64,000 bases of DNA from Azotobacter bryophylli (GTDB lineage: Bacteria; Pseudomonadota; Gammaproteobacteria; Pseudomonadales; Pseudomonadaceae): NCBI RefSeq assembly GCF_042643485.1, contig NZ_JBHRSJ010000016.1:62001-126000 (forward strand). Direction: 5' to 3'. The translations under genes were made by a program, and so were the position numbers. Shown piece after piece: positions 56,517 to 64,000 of the stretch. Under the pieces are notes generated by a model. It was given only the letters and a program-made list of their open reading frames with translations. It was not told the origin of the DNA and did no database searches. How positions within the stretch are numbered: the first letter of the stretch is position 1; every line of letters begins with the position of its first letter.

Positions 56517-56751
56517 GGTCGTGAGCTCTACAAGGGGTGATATTGCCCAACTATAGATGCCAACGGTTGCGGCCCGTTGATGCCCATCAAGCAAGACTGG
56601 TTGACGTGCGTATGTATAATGCGCCCCGTTTTCGGCTCCCGACTTTCAATCCATGCCTCGATCCAGTCAAAACGAGTTTCCGTTGCCCAATTCCTGCCCT
56701 GGCGATACCGGGGCTCCGGCCCGCGCCTCGGCTCTGAGGGGGGGCTAGCTG

Positions 56752-57348
56752 ATGCAGGAGATGCTGGATTTTCTTGCTTGCGCAACGCCCCAGAGCTGGA
56801 TCGAGGCGGCCTTGAAGCAGCAACAGGTATTGCTCATCGATCACAAGAACTGCGAGTGGAAGGCCGCCGCGACAGCCTTTCATCTCATGGGCAAACACGC
56901 CACCAAGCTGGATCTGGTCAACAAGATGAGCCGCCTCGCCCGCGAGGAGCTGGTGCACATGGAGCAGGTTCTGCGCATCCTCAAGAAGCGGAACATCGCG
57001 CTGGTGAGCGTTTCGGCCTCTCGCTATGCCAGTAGTCTGCGCGAGCTGGTCAGGGCACAGGAGCCTTACAGGTTGACAGACACCCTGGTGATAGGTGCTT
57101 TCATCGAATGCCGATCCTGCGAGCGTTTCGCGGCATTGGCGCCGCATCTGGACGAGGAGCTTGGCACCTTCTACGGGGGGCTGCTCAAGTCGGAGTCCCG
57201 TCACTTCCAGGATTATCTGAAACTTGCCTATACCTATGGCGAAAGGGCTGACGTCGACGCGGCGGTGGATCGGGTGCGTGCTCTCGAGGCCGAATTGGTC
57301 AGCAGTCCGGACAGGGAATTCCGCTTCCATAGCGGCTGTCCCGTCTGA
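56752..57348 (+). CDS. miaE: tRNA 2-methylthio-N6-isopentenyladenosine hydroxylase
   Basis: A 198-residue di-iron protein. It hydroxylates the isopentenyl group of ms2i6A37 in tRNA. The ligand motifs ExxH are visible: EELVHMEQ near residue 66 and ESRHFQ near 149, with ECRSCERFAA between. A GAGGGGGG ribosome site precedes the ATG. A perfect TATAAT lies upstream (56615-56620), followed by a GC-rich GCGCCCC stretch; the -35 is not clear. Confidence 0.93.
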   Translation: MQEMLDFLACATPQSWIEAALKQQQVLLIDHKNCEWKAAATAFHLMGKHATKLDLVNKMSRLAREELVHMEQVLRILKKRNIALVSVSASRYASSLRELVRAQEPYRLTDTLVIGAFIECRSCERFAALAPHLDEELGTFYGGLLKSESRHFQDYLKLAYTYGERADVDAAVDRVRALEAELVSSPDREFRFHSGCPV

Positions 57349-57358
57349 TCGAGGCGGA

Positions 57359-58081
57359 CTAGATAGCCACGGGCTCCAGACGGAAGCCCTGTCGGTCGAC
57401 CTGTAGTACCCAGGCCTGGCTGTCCCAGTCGCCCAGTACGATGCGGCGGGCCTGGCGTCCGTTGAGCTGGAATTCATGCACCGCCGGACGGTGCGTGTGC
57501 CCGTGAACCATTATCTGCACGCCATGCCTGGCCATTAGCGGCGGCACCTCCTCTGGAGTCACATCGGTGATTTCGACGGGCTTTCGCAGTGTATGCACGC
57601 GGCTTTCCTTGCGCAGTCGTCGAGCCAGCCGGCGCCGAGTGGTCAGTGGTAGATGGTGCAGTATCCATAGCGATAGCGGATTGCGCAGCCAGCGACGCAG
57701 GCGCATGTAGGCCTCGTCGCCGGTGCAGAGTCTGTCGCCATGCGTCAGCAGGACCCGTTCGCCTCCGAGTTCGACGACGCTGGCATCGACCAGCAGCCTG
57801 CAGCCTGCCTCATCACAGAAGCGCTTGCCGATCAGGAAGTCGCGATTCCCATGCATCAGAAATATGTGGGTTCCGTGCTCGGCCAGTTCGCGCAGCGCCT
57901 TGGCGATGGAATGGTGGAAGCGGCTCATGGCGTCGTCGCCGATCCAGGACTCGAAGAGATCGCCGAGTATGTAGAGTGCTTCGGCCTTGCGAGCGCGCTC
58001 CTGCAGGAAAAGCAGAAACGCCCGGGTGATTTCCGGGCGTTCCTCTTCCAGGTGCAGATCGGAGATCAGCAGCGTGGTCAT
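57359..58081 (-). CDS. lpxH: UDP-2,3-diacylglucosamine diphosphatase LpxH
   Basis: A 240-residue calcineurin-like phosphoesterase of lipid A synthesis, releasing lipid X from UDP-2,3-diacylglucosamine. All metal blocks are present: ISDLHLEEERPE, LGDLFESWIGDD, MHGNRDFLIG, LTHGD and HGHTHRPA. The stop is just after miaE ends in the convergent direction; ppiB is five bases upstream, so the two form an operon. Confidence 0.95.
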   Translation of the reverse strand: MTTLLISDLHLEEERPEITRAFLLFLQERARKAEALYILGDLFESWIGDDAMSRFHHSIAKALRELAEHGTHIFLMHGNRDFLIGKRFCDEAGCRLLVDASVVELGGERVLLTHGDRLCTGDEAYMRLRRWLRNPLSLWILHHLPLTTRRRLARRLRKESRVHTLRKPVEITDVTPEEVPPLMARHGVQIMVHGHTHRPAVHEFQLNGRQARRIVLGDWDSQAWVLQVDRQGFRLEPVAI

Positions 58082-58086
58082 CGGGT

Positions 58087-58581
58087 TTATTCGACGATCT
58101 CGGCCTTCTCGATGATTACGTCGTCCTTCGGTACATCCTGGTGGCCAGCGCGCGAGGTCGTGGCGACATTCTTGATCTTGTCGATCACATCCATGCCTTC
58201 GACCACCTTGCCGAACACGGCATAGCCCCAGCCTTGGGTGGTCGGTGCGCTGTGATCCAGGATGCTGTTGTTGGCGACGTTGATGAAGAACTGCGCGCTG
58301 GCCGAGTGCGGGTCCATGGTGCGGGCCATGGCGATGGTGCCGATCTCATTGGACAGGCCGTTGTTGGCCTCGTTCTTGATGGGCGCGCGGGTGGACTTCT
58401 GCTTCATGCCCGGCTCGAAGCCGCCGCCCTGGATCATGAAATTGCCGATGACACGGTGGAAGATGGTGTTGTCGTAATGGCCACTACGCACGTATTCCTC
58501 GAAGTTGGCCACGGTTTCCGGGGCTTTATCGGCGAATAGTTGCAGGGTGATAGTGCCGTGATTGGTATGCAGCTTGATCAT
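58087..58581 (-). CDS. ppiB: Peptidyl-prolyl cis-trans isomerase B
   Basis: A 164-residue cytoplasmic cyclophilin with FHRVIGNFMIQGGG, SASAQFFINVANN and GYAVFGKVVEGMDVIDKI. No signal peptide, hence the B (cytoplasmic) type. The start at 58581 (MIKLHTNHGTI) follows GGGGGA-type ribosome sequence. First gene of a ppiB-lpxH unit, divergent from glnS. Confidence 0.95.
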   Translation of the reverse strand: MIKLHTNHGTITLQLFADKAPETVANFEEYVRSGHYDNTIFHRVIGNFMIQGGGFEPGMKQKSTRAPIKNEANNGLSNEIGTIAMARTMDPHSASAQFFINVANNSILDHSAPTTQGWGYAVFGKVVEGMDVIDKIKNVATTSRAGHQDVPKDDVIIEKAEIVE

Positions 58582-58736
58582 GGGGGATTTTCCACTTGAT
58601 GGGTGGTAAAGGCCTCGGAGGCACCGCCTGGCGTTGTTGCAGCGGGGTGTCTGTCGGGGGCTTGATGGGTTCGCTATCATAAGCGCTTTGCATTGGCCGG
58701 CCTACCCTGGCCGGCGCTGACATGTCCAAGGATCCC

Positions 58737-60407
58737 ATGAGCAAGCCCGAGACTTCCGCCGCCGCCGCGAATTTCCTCCGTCCCATCGTCCAGGCCGACC
58801 TGGAGAGCGGCAAGCACGCCAAGATCGTCACCCGCTTTCCCCCGGAGCCCAACGGCTACCTGCACATCGGGCATGCCAAGTCGATCTGCCTGAACTTTGG
58901 TCTGGCCGAGGAGTTCGGTGGCGAGTGCAACCTGCGCTTCGATGACACCAACCCGGCCAAGGAGGATCAGGAGTACATCGATGCGATCAAGAGCGACGTA
59001 GAGTGGCTGGGCTTCCGCTGGGCCGGTGAGGAGCGCTACGCCTCCAACTACTTCGACCGGCTTTACGAGTGGGCCGTGCATTTGATCGAGGCGGGCAAAG
59101 CCTACGTCTGCGACCTGTCGCCGGACGAGGCGCGCGAGTATCGTGGAAGCCTGACCGAGCCGGGTAGGAACAGCCCGTACCGCGAACGCTCGGTGGAGGA
59201 AAACCTCGATCTGTTCGCACGCATGAAGGCCGGTGAATTCCCGGATGGGGCCAAGGCGTTGCGTGCGAAGATCGACATGGCGTCCCCCAACATGAACCTG
59301 CGTGATCCGATCCTGTACCGCATTCGTCACGCCCATCACCATCAGACCGGCGACAAGTGGTGCATCTATCCGAGCTACGACTTCACGCACGGCCAGTCTG
59401 ACGCCATCGAAGGCGTGACCCATTCGATCTGCACCTTGGAGTTCGAAGATCACCGTCCGCTCTACGAGTGGTTTCTCGACAACCTGCCGGTGCCCTGCAA
59501 GCCGCGCCAGTACGAGTTCGCTCGCCTCAACCTGAATTACACCATCACCAGTAAGCGCAAGCTCAAGCAGCTGGTCGACGAGGGGCATGTCAACGGTTGG
59601 GACGACCCACGTATGTCGACCCTTTCCGGCTACCGCCGCCGCGGCTACACCCCGGCATCGATCCGCCACTTCTGCGACCTGATCGGCGTCAACCGCGCTG
59701 GCGGTGTGGTCGACATCAGCATGCTGGAGTTCGCCATTCGCGAGGATCTGGACGCCAACGCCGCGCGTGCCATGTGCGTGCTCAAGCCGCTCAAGGTGGT
59801 GATCACCAACTATCCCGAAGGCCAAGTCGAGAACCTCGAGTTGCCGCGCCATCCCAAGCAGGACATGGGCGTTCGCGTGCTGCCGTTCTCCCGCGAGATC
59901 TACATCGATGCCAGCGATTTCGAAGAAGTCCCTCCGGCCGGCTATAAGCGCCTGATCCCCGGCGGCGAAGTGCGCCTACGCGGCAGTTACGTGATCCGCG
60001 CCGACGAGGCGATGAAGGACGAAGCCGGTAACATCGTCGAGCTGCGCTGTTCCTACGACGAGAACACCCTCGGAAAGAACCCGGAAGGCCGCAAGGTCAA
60101 GGGTGTGATCCACTGGGTGCCGGCCGCCGAGAGCGTCGAATGCGAAGTGCGTCTCTACGACCGCCTGTTCAGAGTCGCCAACCCGGAGAAAACCGAAGAG
60201 GGCGGTAGTTTCCTCGATAACATCAATCCGGATTCGCTGGTGGTGCTCAAGGGTTGCCGTGCGGAGCCGTCGCTGGCCAACGCGGCGCCTGCGGAGCGCT
60301 TCCAGTTCGAGCGTGAAGGTTACTTCTGTGCCGATCTGAAGGACTCCAAGCCGGGTGCGCCGGTGTTCAACCGCACCGTCACCTTGCGTGACTCCTGGGG
60401 GCAGTGA
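58737..60407 (+). CDS. glnS: Glutaminyl-tRNA synthetase
   Basis: A 556-residue class I synthetase. The HIGH block is PEPNGYLHIGHAKS and the second signature is MSTLSGYRRRGYTP; LNYTITSKRKLKQLV and the C-terminal anticodon barrels follow. It charges tRNA-Gln directly. The ATG at 58737 (MSKPETS) is preferred to one at 58722 because AAGGA lies between them and 556 residues is the family length. The cysS ATG follows the stop immediately. Confidence 0.96.
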   Translation: MSKPETSAAAANFLRPIVQADLESGKHAKIVTRFPPEPNGYLHIGHAKSICLNFGLAEEFGGECNLRFDDTNPAKEDQEYIDAIKSDVEWLGFRWAGEERYASNYFDRLYEWAVHLIEAGKAYVCDLSPDEAREYRGSLTEPGRNSPYRERSVEENLDLFARMKAGEFPDGAKALRAKIDMASPNMNLRDPILYRIRHAHHHQTGDKWCIYPSYDFTHGQSDAIEGVTHSICTLEFEDHRPLYEWFLDNLPVPCKPRQYEFARLNLNYTITSKRKLKQLVDEGHVNGWDDPRMSTLSGYRRRGYTPASIRHFCDLIGVNRAGGVVDISMLEFAIREDLDANAARAMCVLKPLKVVITNYPEGQVENLELPRHPKQDMGVRVLPFSREIYIDASDFEEVPPAGYKRLIPGGEVRLRGSYVIRADEAMKDEAGNIVELRCSYDENTLGKNPEGRKVKGVIHWVPAAESVECEVRLYDRLFRVANPEKTEEGGSFLDNINPDSLVVLKGCRAEPSLANAAPAERFQFEREGYFCADLKDSKPGAPVFNRTVTLRDSWGQ

Positions 60408-61793
60408 ATGACGCTTTCCATCTTCAGCACCCTGTCCAAGAGCAAGGACGAGTTCAAGCCGCTGGAAGGCAACAAGGTGCGCATGTACGTGTGCGGCATG
60501 ACCGTCTACGACTTCTGCCATATCGGTCACGCGCGAGTGATGGTGGCGTTCGACGTGGTCGCCCGCTGGCTGCGCCATCGCGGCTATGAGCTGACCTACG
60601 TGCGTAATATCACCGACATCGACGACAAGATCATCAAGCGTGCCAACGAGAACGGCGAGAGCTTCGATACCTTGACGGCTCGCATGATTGCCGCCATGCA
60701 TGAGGACGAGGCGCGTCTCAACGTGCTGCGCCCGGACCTAGAGCCGCGTGCCACCGATCACATCGCCGGCATGCACTGGATGATCCAGACCCTGATCGAC
60801 AAGGGCTACGCTTACGCGCCGGGCAACGGCGACGTCTACTACCGGGTCGGTAAGTTCGAGGGCTATGGCAAGCTGTCGCGGCGCAAGATCGAGGATCTGA
60901 AGATCGGCGCGCGCATCGAGGTCGATGAGGCCAAGGAAGATCCTCTCGACTTCGTGCTGTGGAAGGGCGCCAAGCCGGGCGAGCCAAGTTGGGAATCGCC
61001 TTGGGGGAGCGGCCGTCCGGGCTGGCACATCGAGTGCTCGGTGATGTCCACCTGCTGCCTGGGTGAGACCTTCGACATTCATGGTGGCGGTCCGGATCTG
61101 GTGTTTCCGCACCACGAGAATGAGATCGCCCAGAGCGAGGCGGCCACCGGCAAGCTCTACGCCAATACCTGGATGCATGCAGGGGCGGTGCGTGTCGACG
61201 GTGAGAAGATGTCCAAGAGCCTTGGCAACTTCTTCACTATTCGTGAGGTGCTGGAGAAGTATCACCCGGAGGTGGTGCGCTACCTGTTGGTGTCCAGCCA
61301 CTATCGCAGCCCGATCAACTACTCCGAGGACAGCCTGCGAGAAGCGAAGGCCGCGTTGGAGCGCTTCTACAACGGCCTGAAGGGGCTGCCGGACGTCCAG
61401 GCGGCTGGCGGTGACGAGTTCGTTGCACGCTTCGGTGCGGCGATGGACGACGACTTCAACTCGCCGGAGGCCTGCGCTGTGCTGTTCGAGATGGTTCGGG
61501 AGGTTAACCGCCTGCGCGAAACCGACCTGAGCGCTGCTGCCGCACTGGCCGCGCGTCTGAAGGAGCTGGCTGATGCGCTCGGTGTACTGCAGCTCGATCC
61601 CGATGCCTTCCTGCAGGCCGGTGCCGAAGGCAGGGTCGACGCCTCCGAGGTGGAAGCACTTATCGCCGCGCGTCTGCAGGCGCGAGCTGAGAAGAACTGG
61701 ACCGAATCCGACCGCATCCGCGATCAGCTCACTGGCATGGGTGTGGTGCTGGAAGATGGCAAGGGCGGGACTACCTGGCGTCTTGCGGACTGA
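60408..61793 (+). CDS. cysS: Cysteinyl-tRNA synthetase
   Basis: A 461-residue class I synthetase. HIGH (YDFCHIGHARVM) and KMSKS (GEKMSKSLGNFFT) motifs are present, with the zinc ligands Cys (YVCGMTVYD), Cys (HIECSVMS), His and Glu (HHENEIAQSE). It directly abuts glnS, forming a two-synthetase operon ended by a strong terminator at 61820-61847. Confidence 0.97.
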   Translation: MTLSIFSTLSKSKDEFKPLEGNKVRMYVCGMTVYDFCHIGHARVMVAFDVVARWLRHRGYELTYVRNITDIDDKIIKRANENGESFDTLTARMIAAMHEDEARLNVLRPDLEPRATDHIAGMHWMIQTLIDKGYAYAPGNGDVYYRVGKFEGYGKLSRRKIEDLKIGARIEVDEAKEDPLDFVLWKGAKPGEPSWESPWGSGRPGWHIECSVMSTCCLGETFDIHGGGPDLVFPHHENEIAQSEAATGKLYANTWMHAGAVRVDGEKMSKSLGNFFTIREVLEKYHPEVVRYLLVSSHYRSPINYSEDSLREAKAALERFYNGLKGLPDVQAAGGDEFVARFGAAMDDDFNSPEACAVLFEMVREVNRLRETDLSAAAALAARLKELADALGVLQLDPDAFLQAGAEGRVDASEVEALIAARLQARAEKNWTESDRIRDQLTGMGVVLEDGKGGTTWRLAD

Positions 61794-61819
61794 GAAAGGC
61801 TGAGTGAGGTCCGGGTAGG

Positions 61820-61847
61820 AAAAAGGCACCTTCGTGGTGCCTTTTTT
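61820..61847 (+). terminator. glnS-cysS terminator
   Basis: GGCACC / GGTGCC stem with a TTCGT loop, preceded by A5 and followed by T6. It may also serve folD from the other side. Confidence 0.9.
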
Positions 61848-61871
61848 GTGTCGCCGAATCTTGGGCTCGAC

Positions 61872-62726
61872 TTATTTGTGCAAATGCTCGGCGGCGTACA
61901 GGGTGTTCTCCAGCAGGCAAGCGCGAGTCATGGGGCCGACACCGCCGGGAACGGGGGTGATCCAGCCTGCACGCTCGTAGGCGGTTTCGAACACGACGTC
62001 CCCGGTCAGCTTGCCATTAGCCTGGCGATTGATGCCGACATCTATGACGATCGCGCCTTCCTTGATCCACTCGCCCTTGACCAAGCCGGTGATTCCGGTG
62101 GCGACGACTACCAGGTCGGCGCGTCTGATATGGGCTTCGAGGTCCCGGGTGAAGCGGTGGGTCACGGTGGTCGTACAGCCAGCAAGCAGTAGCTCCAGCG
62201 CCATGGGGCGGCCGACGATATTGGAGGCGCCAACCACGACAGCGTCCAGTCCATGAAGGTCGATACCGGTGCTTTCCAGCAGCGTCATGATGCCTTTGGG
62301 GGTGCAGGGGCGGAGCAGGGGAATGCGCTGGGCAAGACGGCCTATATTGTATGGATGGAAGCCATCGACATCCTTGTCGGGACGGATGCGCTCTAAAAGC
62401 TGAGAGGCATCGAGATGCTTCGGCAATGGTAGCTGCACCAGGATTCCATCAATGGACGGATCTTCGTTGAGATTGTCGATCAGGGTCAGAAGATCATCCT
62501 GGCTCGTATTGACCGGCAGGTCGTAGGCATGGGACTGGAAGCCTACTTCTTCGCAATCCTTGCGCTTGTGTGCGACGTACACTTGGGAGGCCGGATCGTT
62601 GCCCACCAGGATTACTGCCAGGCCGGGCGCTCTTAGTCCCTGCTGGAGGCGTTCGGCGACACGTTGGGCGATCTCCTGGCGGAGGCTGGCGGCGATCGCT
62701 TTGCCGTCGATCAGTTTTGCGGTCAT
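61872..62726 (-). CDS. folD: Bifunctional methylenetetrahydrofolate dehydrogenase / cyclohydrolase
   Basis: A 284-residue FolD. It oxidises methylene-THF and hydrolyses methenyl-THF in one-carbon metabolism. Seen: VGNDPASQVYVAHKRKDCEEVG (active-site Lys), DGILVQLPLPKHLD, VVVGASNIVGRPMALEL (Rossmann loop), and TPVPGGVGPMT. Convergent with cysS. Confidence 0.96.
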   Translation of the reverse strand: MTAKLIDGKAIAASLRQEIAQRVAERLQQGLRAPGLAVILVGNDPASQVYVAHKRKDCEEVGFQSHAYDLPVNTSQDDLLTLIDNLNEDPSIDGILVQLPLPKHLDASQLLERIRPDKDVDGFHPYNIGRLAQRIPLLRPCTPKGIMTLLESTGIDLHGLDAVVVGASNIVGRPMALELLLAGCTTTVTHRFTRDLEAHIRRADLVVVATGITGLVKGEWIKEGAIVIDVGINRQANGKLTGDVVFETAYERAGWITPVPGGVGPMTRACLLENTLYAAEHLHK

Positions 62727-62854
62727 GACGCGTGCTTAACCATGGGAGTGTTAAAAGAGTGCTCATTGTCGCATGTGAAGAATAGTGGGCAAAGGCGATG
62801 GCGGGAGCAAATTCCTTCGGAATCCGCATCTTGCTGATTTGTTTAAAAAAGTTG

Positions 62855-62883
62855 TTGACGGGATGTCGGTGTCTCTTTAAGAT
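62855..62883 (+). promoter_or_regulatory. Sigma-70 promoter of the tRNA cluster
   Basis: TTGACG, a 17-base spacer and TAAGAT, followed by a GC-rich discriminator (TCGCCCCGC) typical of stable-RNA promoters under stringent control. It lies 104 bases before tRNA-Arg. Confidence 0.8.
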
Positions 62884-62987
62884 TCGCCCCGCTTGCCGAG
62901 CACAGCCTGCTACAGGATGTGAAGCTGGTAGTATCAGCTTCTGATAAGGCTTAAAGTTTGCGCTCTGCTCAGAATGCAAATGAATAA

Positions 62988-63064
62988 GCGCCCGTAGCTC
63001 AGCTGGATAGAGCATCCGCCTTCTAAGCGGATGGTCGCAGGTTCGAGTCCTGCCGGGCGCGCCA
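62988..63064 (+). tRNA. tRNA-Arg (anticodon TCT)
   Basis: Complete cloverleaf: acceptor GCGCCCG / CGGGCGC, D-arm GCTC..GAGC, anticodon stem TCCGC / GCGGA with loop CTTCTAA (anticodon TCT), T-arm GCAGG..CCTGC, encoded CCA. It reads AGA, a rare codon in this GC-rich genome. Confidence 0.97.
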
Positions 63065-63093
63065 AGAGCGGCTGGCACAAGCAATGAAATATG

Positions 63094-63169
63094 GTGGGCG
63101 TAGCTCAGTTGGTAGAGCACAGGATTGTGGCTCCTGGTGTCGTGGGTTCGATTCCCATCGTCCACCCCA
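63094..63169 (+). tRNA. tRNA-His (anticodon GTG)
   Basis: Acceptor GTGGGCG / CGTCCAC with one G-T pair, anticodon stem CAGGA / TCCTG with loop TTGTGGC (GTG), discriminator C and encoded CCA. The base before position 1 is G, supplying the extra 5' G (G-1) required in tRNA-His. Confidence 0.97.
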
Positions 63170-63176
63170 TATTCCA

Positions 63177-63210
63177 GAAAACGCCAGGCCACCTAGGTCT
63201 GGCGTTTTCG
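63177..63210 (+). terminator. Hairpin between tRNA-His and tRNA-Leu
   Basis: GAAAACGCCAG / CTGGCGTTTTC stem with T4 on the 3' side. It looks like an intrinsic terminator, but tRNA-Leu follows 17 bases later, so it may reduce rather than end transcription, or be a processing site. Confidence 0.6.
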
Positions 63211-63226
63211 TTTGAAGGTTTGCCAC

Positions 63227-63311
63227 GCGGATGTGGTGGAATTGGTAGACACACTGGATTTAGGTTCCAGCGCCGCAAGGCGTAAGAGTTCGAGTCTCTT
63301 CATCCGCACCA
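63227..63311 (+). tRNA. tRNA-Leu (anticodon TAG)
   Basis: Class II tRNA: acceptor GCGGATG / CATCCGC, D-arm with the GTGGTGGAATTGGTAGACAC pattern, anticodon stem CTGGA / TCCAG with loop TTTAGGT (TAG), long variable arm CGCCGCAAGGCG, encoded CCA. Confidence 0.97.
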
Positions 63312-63349
63312 TCTTTTATCCCTCCCGATTGCCGCCTGCGCTCTCTAGG

Positions 63350-63378
63350 GTGACTTCTCACAATCGACCCACTAGAAT
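63350..63378 (+). promoter_or_regulatory. Sigma-70 promoter candidate for tig
   Basis: GTGACT, a 17-base spacer and TAGAAT, ending 59 bases before the tig ATG. A good match with one -35 mismatch. Confidence 0.65.
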
Positions 63379-63437
63379 GCATGCCCTTGATTCGGGGCCG
63401 TTACGGCCGGCTAACGTATGTGCAACGAGGAATACCC

Positions 63438-64000
63438 ATGCAAGTTTCTGTTGAAAGCACCTCCGCTCTTGAGCGTCGGCTGACTATCGGCGTGCCGGCT
63501 GAACGCATCGAGAGTGAAGTCAACAAGCGTCTAGAGCAGACCGCCCGTCGTGCCAAGATCCCGGGTTTCCGTCCGGGTAAAGTCCCGATGAGCGTGATTC
63601 GTCAGCGCTATGAGGATGCGGCTCGTCAGGAGGCTCTTGGCGACGTCATTCAGGCTACCTTCTATGAAGCCGTAGTCGAGCAGAAACTGAAGCCGGCTGG
63701 TGCTCCGTCTGTTGAGCCGAAGGTGTTCGAGAAGGGCAAGGATCTTGAATACATCGCTACCTTCGAGATTTATCCGGAATTCGAAGTGACCGGCTTGGAA
63801 AGTATCGCTGTCGAGCGCCTGCAAGCTGAGGTGATTGACGCCGACGTAGACAACATGCTGGAAATCCTGCGCAAGCAGAATACCCGTTACGAGCAGGTAG
63901 AGCGCAAGGCGCGTAACGACGATCAACTGAACATCGATTTCGTCGGCAAGATTGATGGTGAGGCTTTTGCTGGTGGATCTGCCAAAGGGACTCTGCTCGT
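63438..64000 (+). CDS. tig: Trigger factor (3' end outside the window)
   Basis: The first 187 codons of trigger factor, the ribosome-bound chaperone and prolyl isomerase. The N-terminal ribosome-binding signature PGFRPGKVP is present near residue 44, and the PPIase domain begins at DDQLNIDFVGKIDGEAF. Cut by the right edge. GAGGAA ribosome site seven bases before the ATG. In pseudomonads tig is followed by clpP-clpX-lon, which would lie outside the window. Confidence 0.96.
   Translation, partial: MQVSVESTSALERRLTIGVPAERIESEVNKRLEQTARRAKIPGFRPGKVPMSVIRQRYEDAARQEALGDVIQATFYEAVVEQKLKPAGAPSVEPKVFEKGKDLEYIATFEIYPEFEVTGLESIAVERLQAEVIDADVDNMLEILRKQNTRYEQVERKARNDDQLNIDFVGKIDGEAFAGGSAKGTLL

Noticed and set aside
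1..64000. CRISPR arrays, insertion sequences, prophage or integrase genes
   Set aside because: None seen: no spaced direct-repeat array, no transposase or integrase motifs, and the gene order is typical core chromosome. The tRNA cluster near 63 kb shows no adjacent integrase or tRNA-end duplication.

Overview
The window is a chromosomal segment of a Pseudomonas-type gammaproteobacterium (Pseudomonas sensu lato or its close relative Azotobacter). The evidence is the gene content and order: oprI and oprF, the cfrX-cmpX-sigX-oprF block, tgpA, the prpBC-acnD-prpF-prpD operon, nirBD-nasC-cobA with nasST, and acnB through tig. Coding density is high and the DNA is GC-rich. There is no phage, transposase, CRISPR array or plasmid gene. 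This is core chromosome, and its less ordinary content lies in regulatory leaders, repeats and a few unusual genes.

Layout: 1-7.6 kb holds a MoxR/DUF58/TgpA operon (its first gene cut by the left edge), tatD, a lytic transglycosylase, thpR and a small methyltransferase-like ORF. 7.6-13.7 kb holds greB, a YbbAP-type ABC exporter divergent from tesA with only 10 bp between starts, an L,D-transpeptidase and the lipoprotein oprI. 14-19.7 kb holds a GNAT protein, aroF, a PilZ protein, cysB, cysH and pabB. 19.9-22.9 kb is a three-gene ATP-grasp / 7TM inactive-transglutaminase / retropepsin operon of unclear function. 23-31.5 kb is the 2-methylcitrate (propionate) operon behind a GntR regulator with two identical palindromic sites. 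31.6-39 kb holds ppsR/ppsA, rraA, cfrX-cmpX-sigX and oprF. 39-52 kb is the nitrate/nitrite assimilation region (nirB-nirD-nasC-cobA, nasA, nasT, nasS), interrupted by an E. coli Pfk-2-like sugar kinase and alaC. 52-64 kb holds acnB, a DUF1289 gene, a tandem Usp protein, miaE, lpxH, ppiB, glnS, cysS, folD, three tRNAs (Arg, His, Leu) and the start of tig.

The strongest non-routine observation is that nirB, nasA and nasS each have the same upstream module on the minus strand: a -24/-12 sigma-54 promoter, then a stem with a six-base loop having A at position 1 and G at position 4 (the ANTAR-protein target pattern), then a GC-rich terminator with a U tract. The ANTAR antiterminator NasT and its nitrate sensor NasS are encoded in the same region. 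This makes a self-contained nitrate-responsive regulon with nitrogen control on initiation, NasT antitermination on elongation, and apparent feedback on nasST itself.
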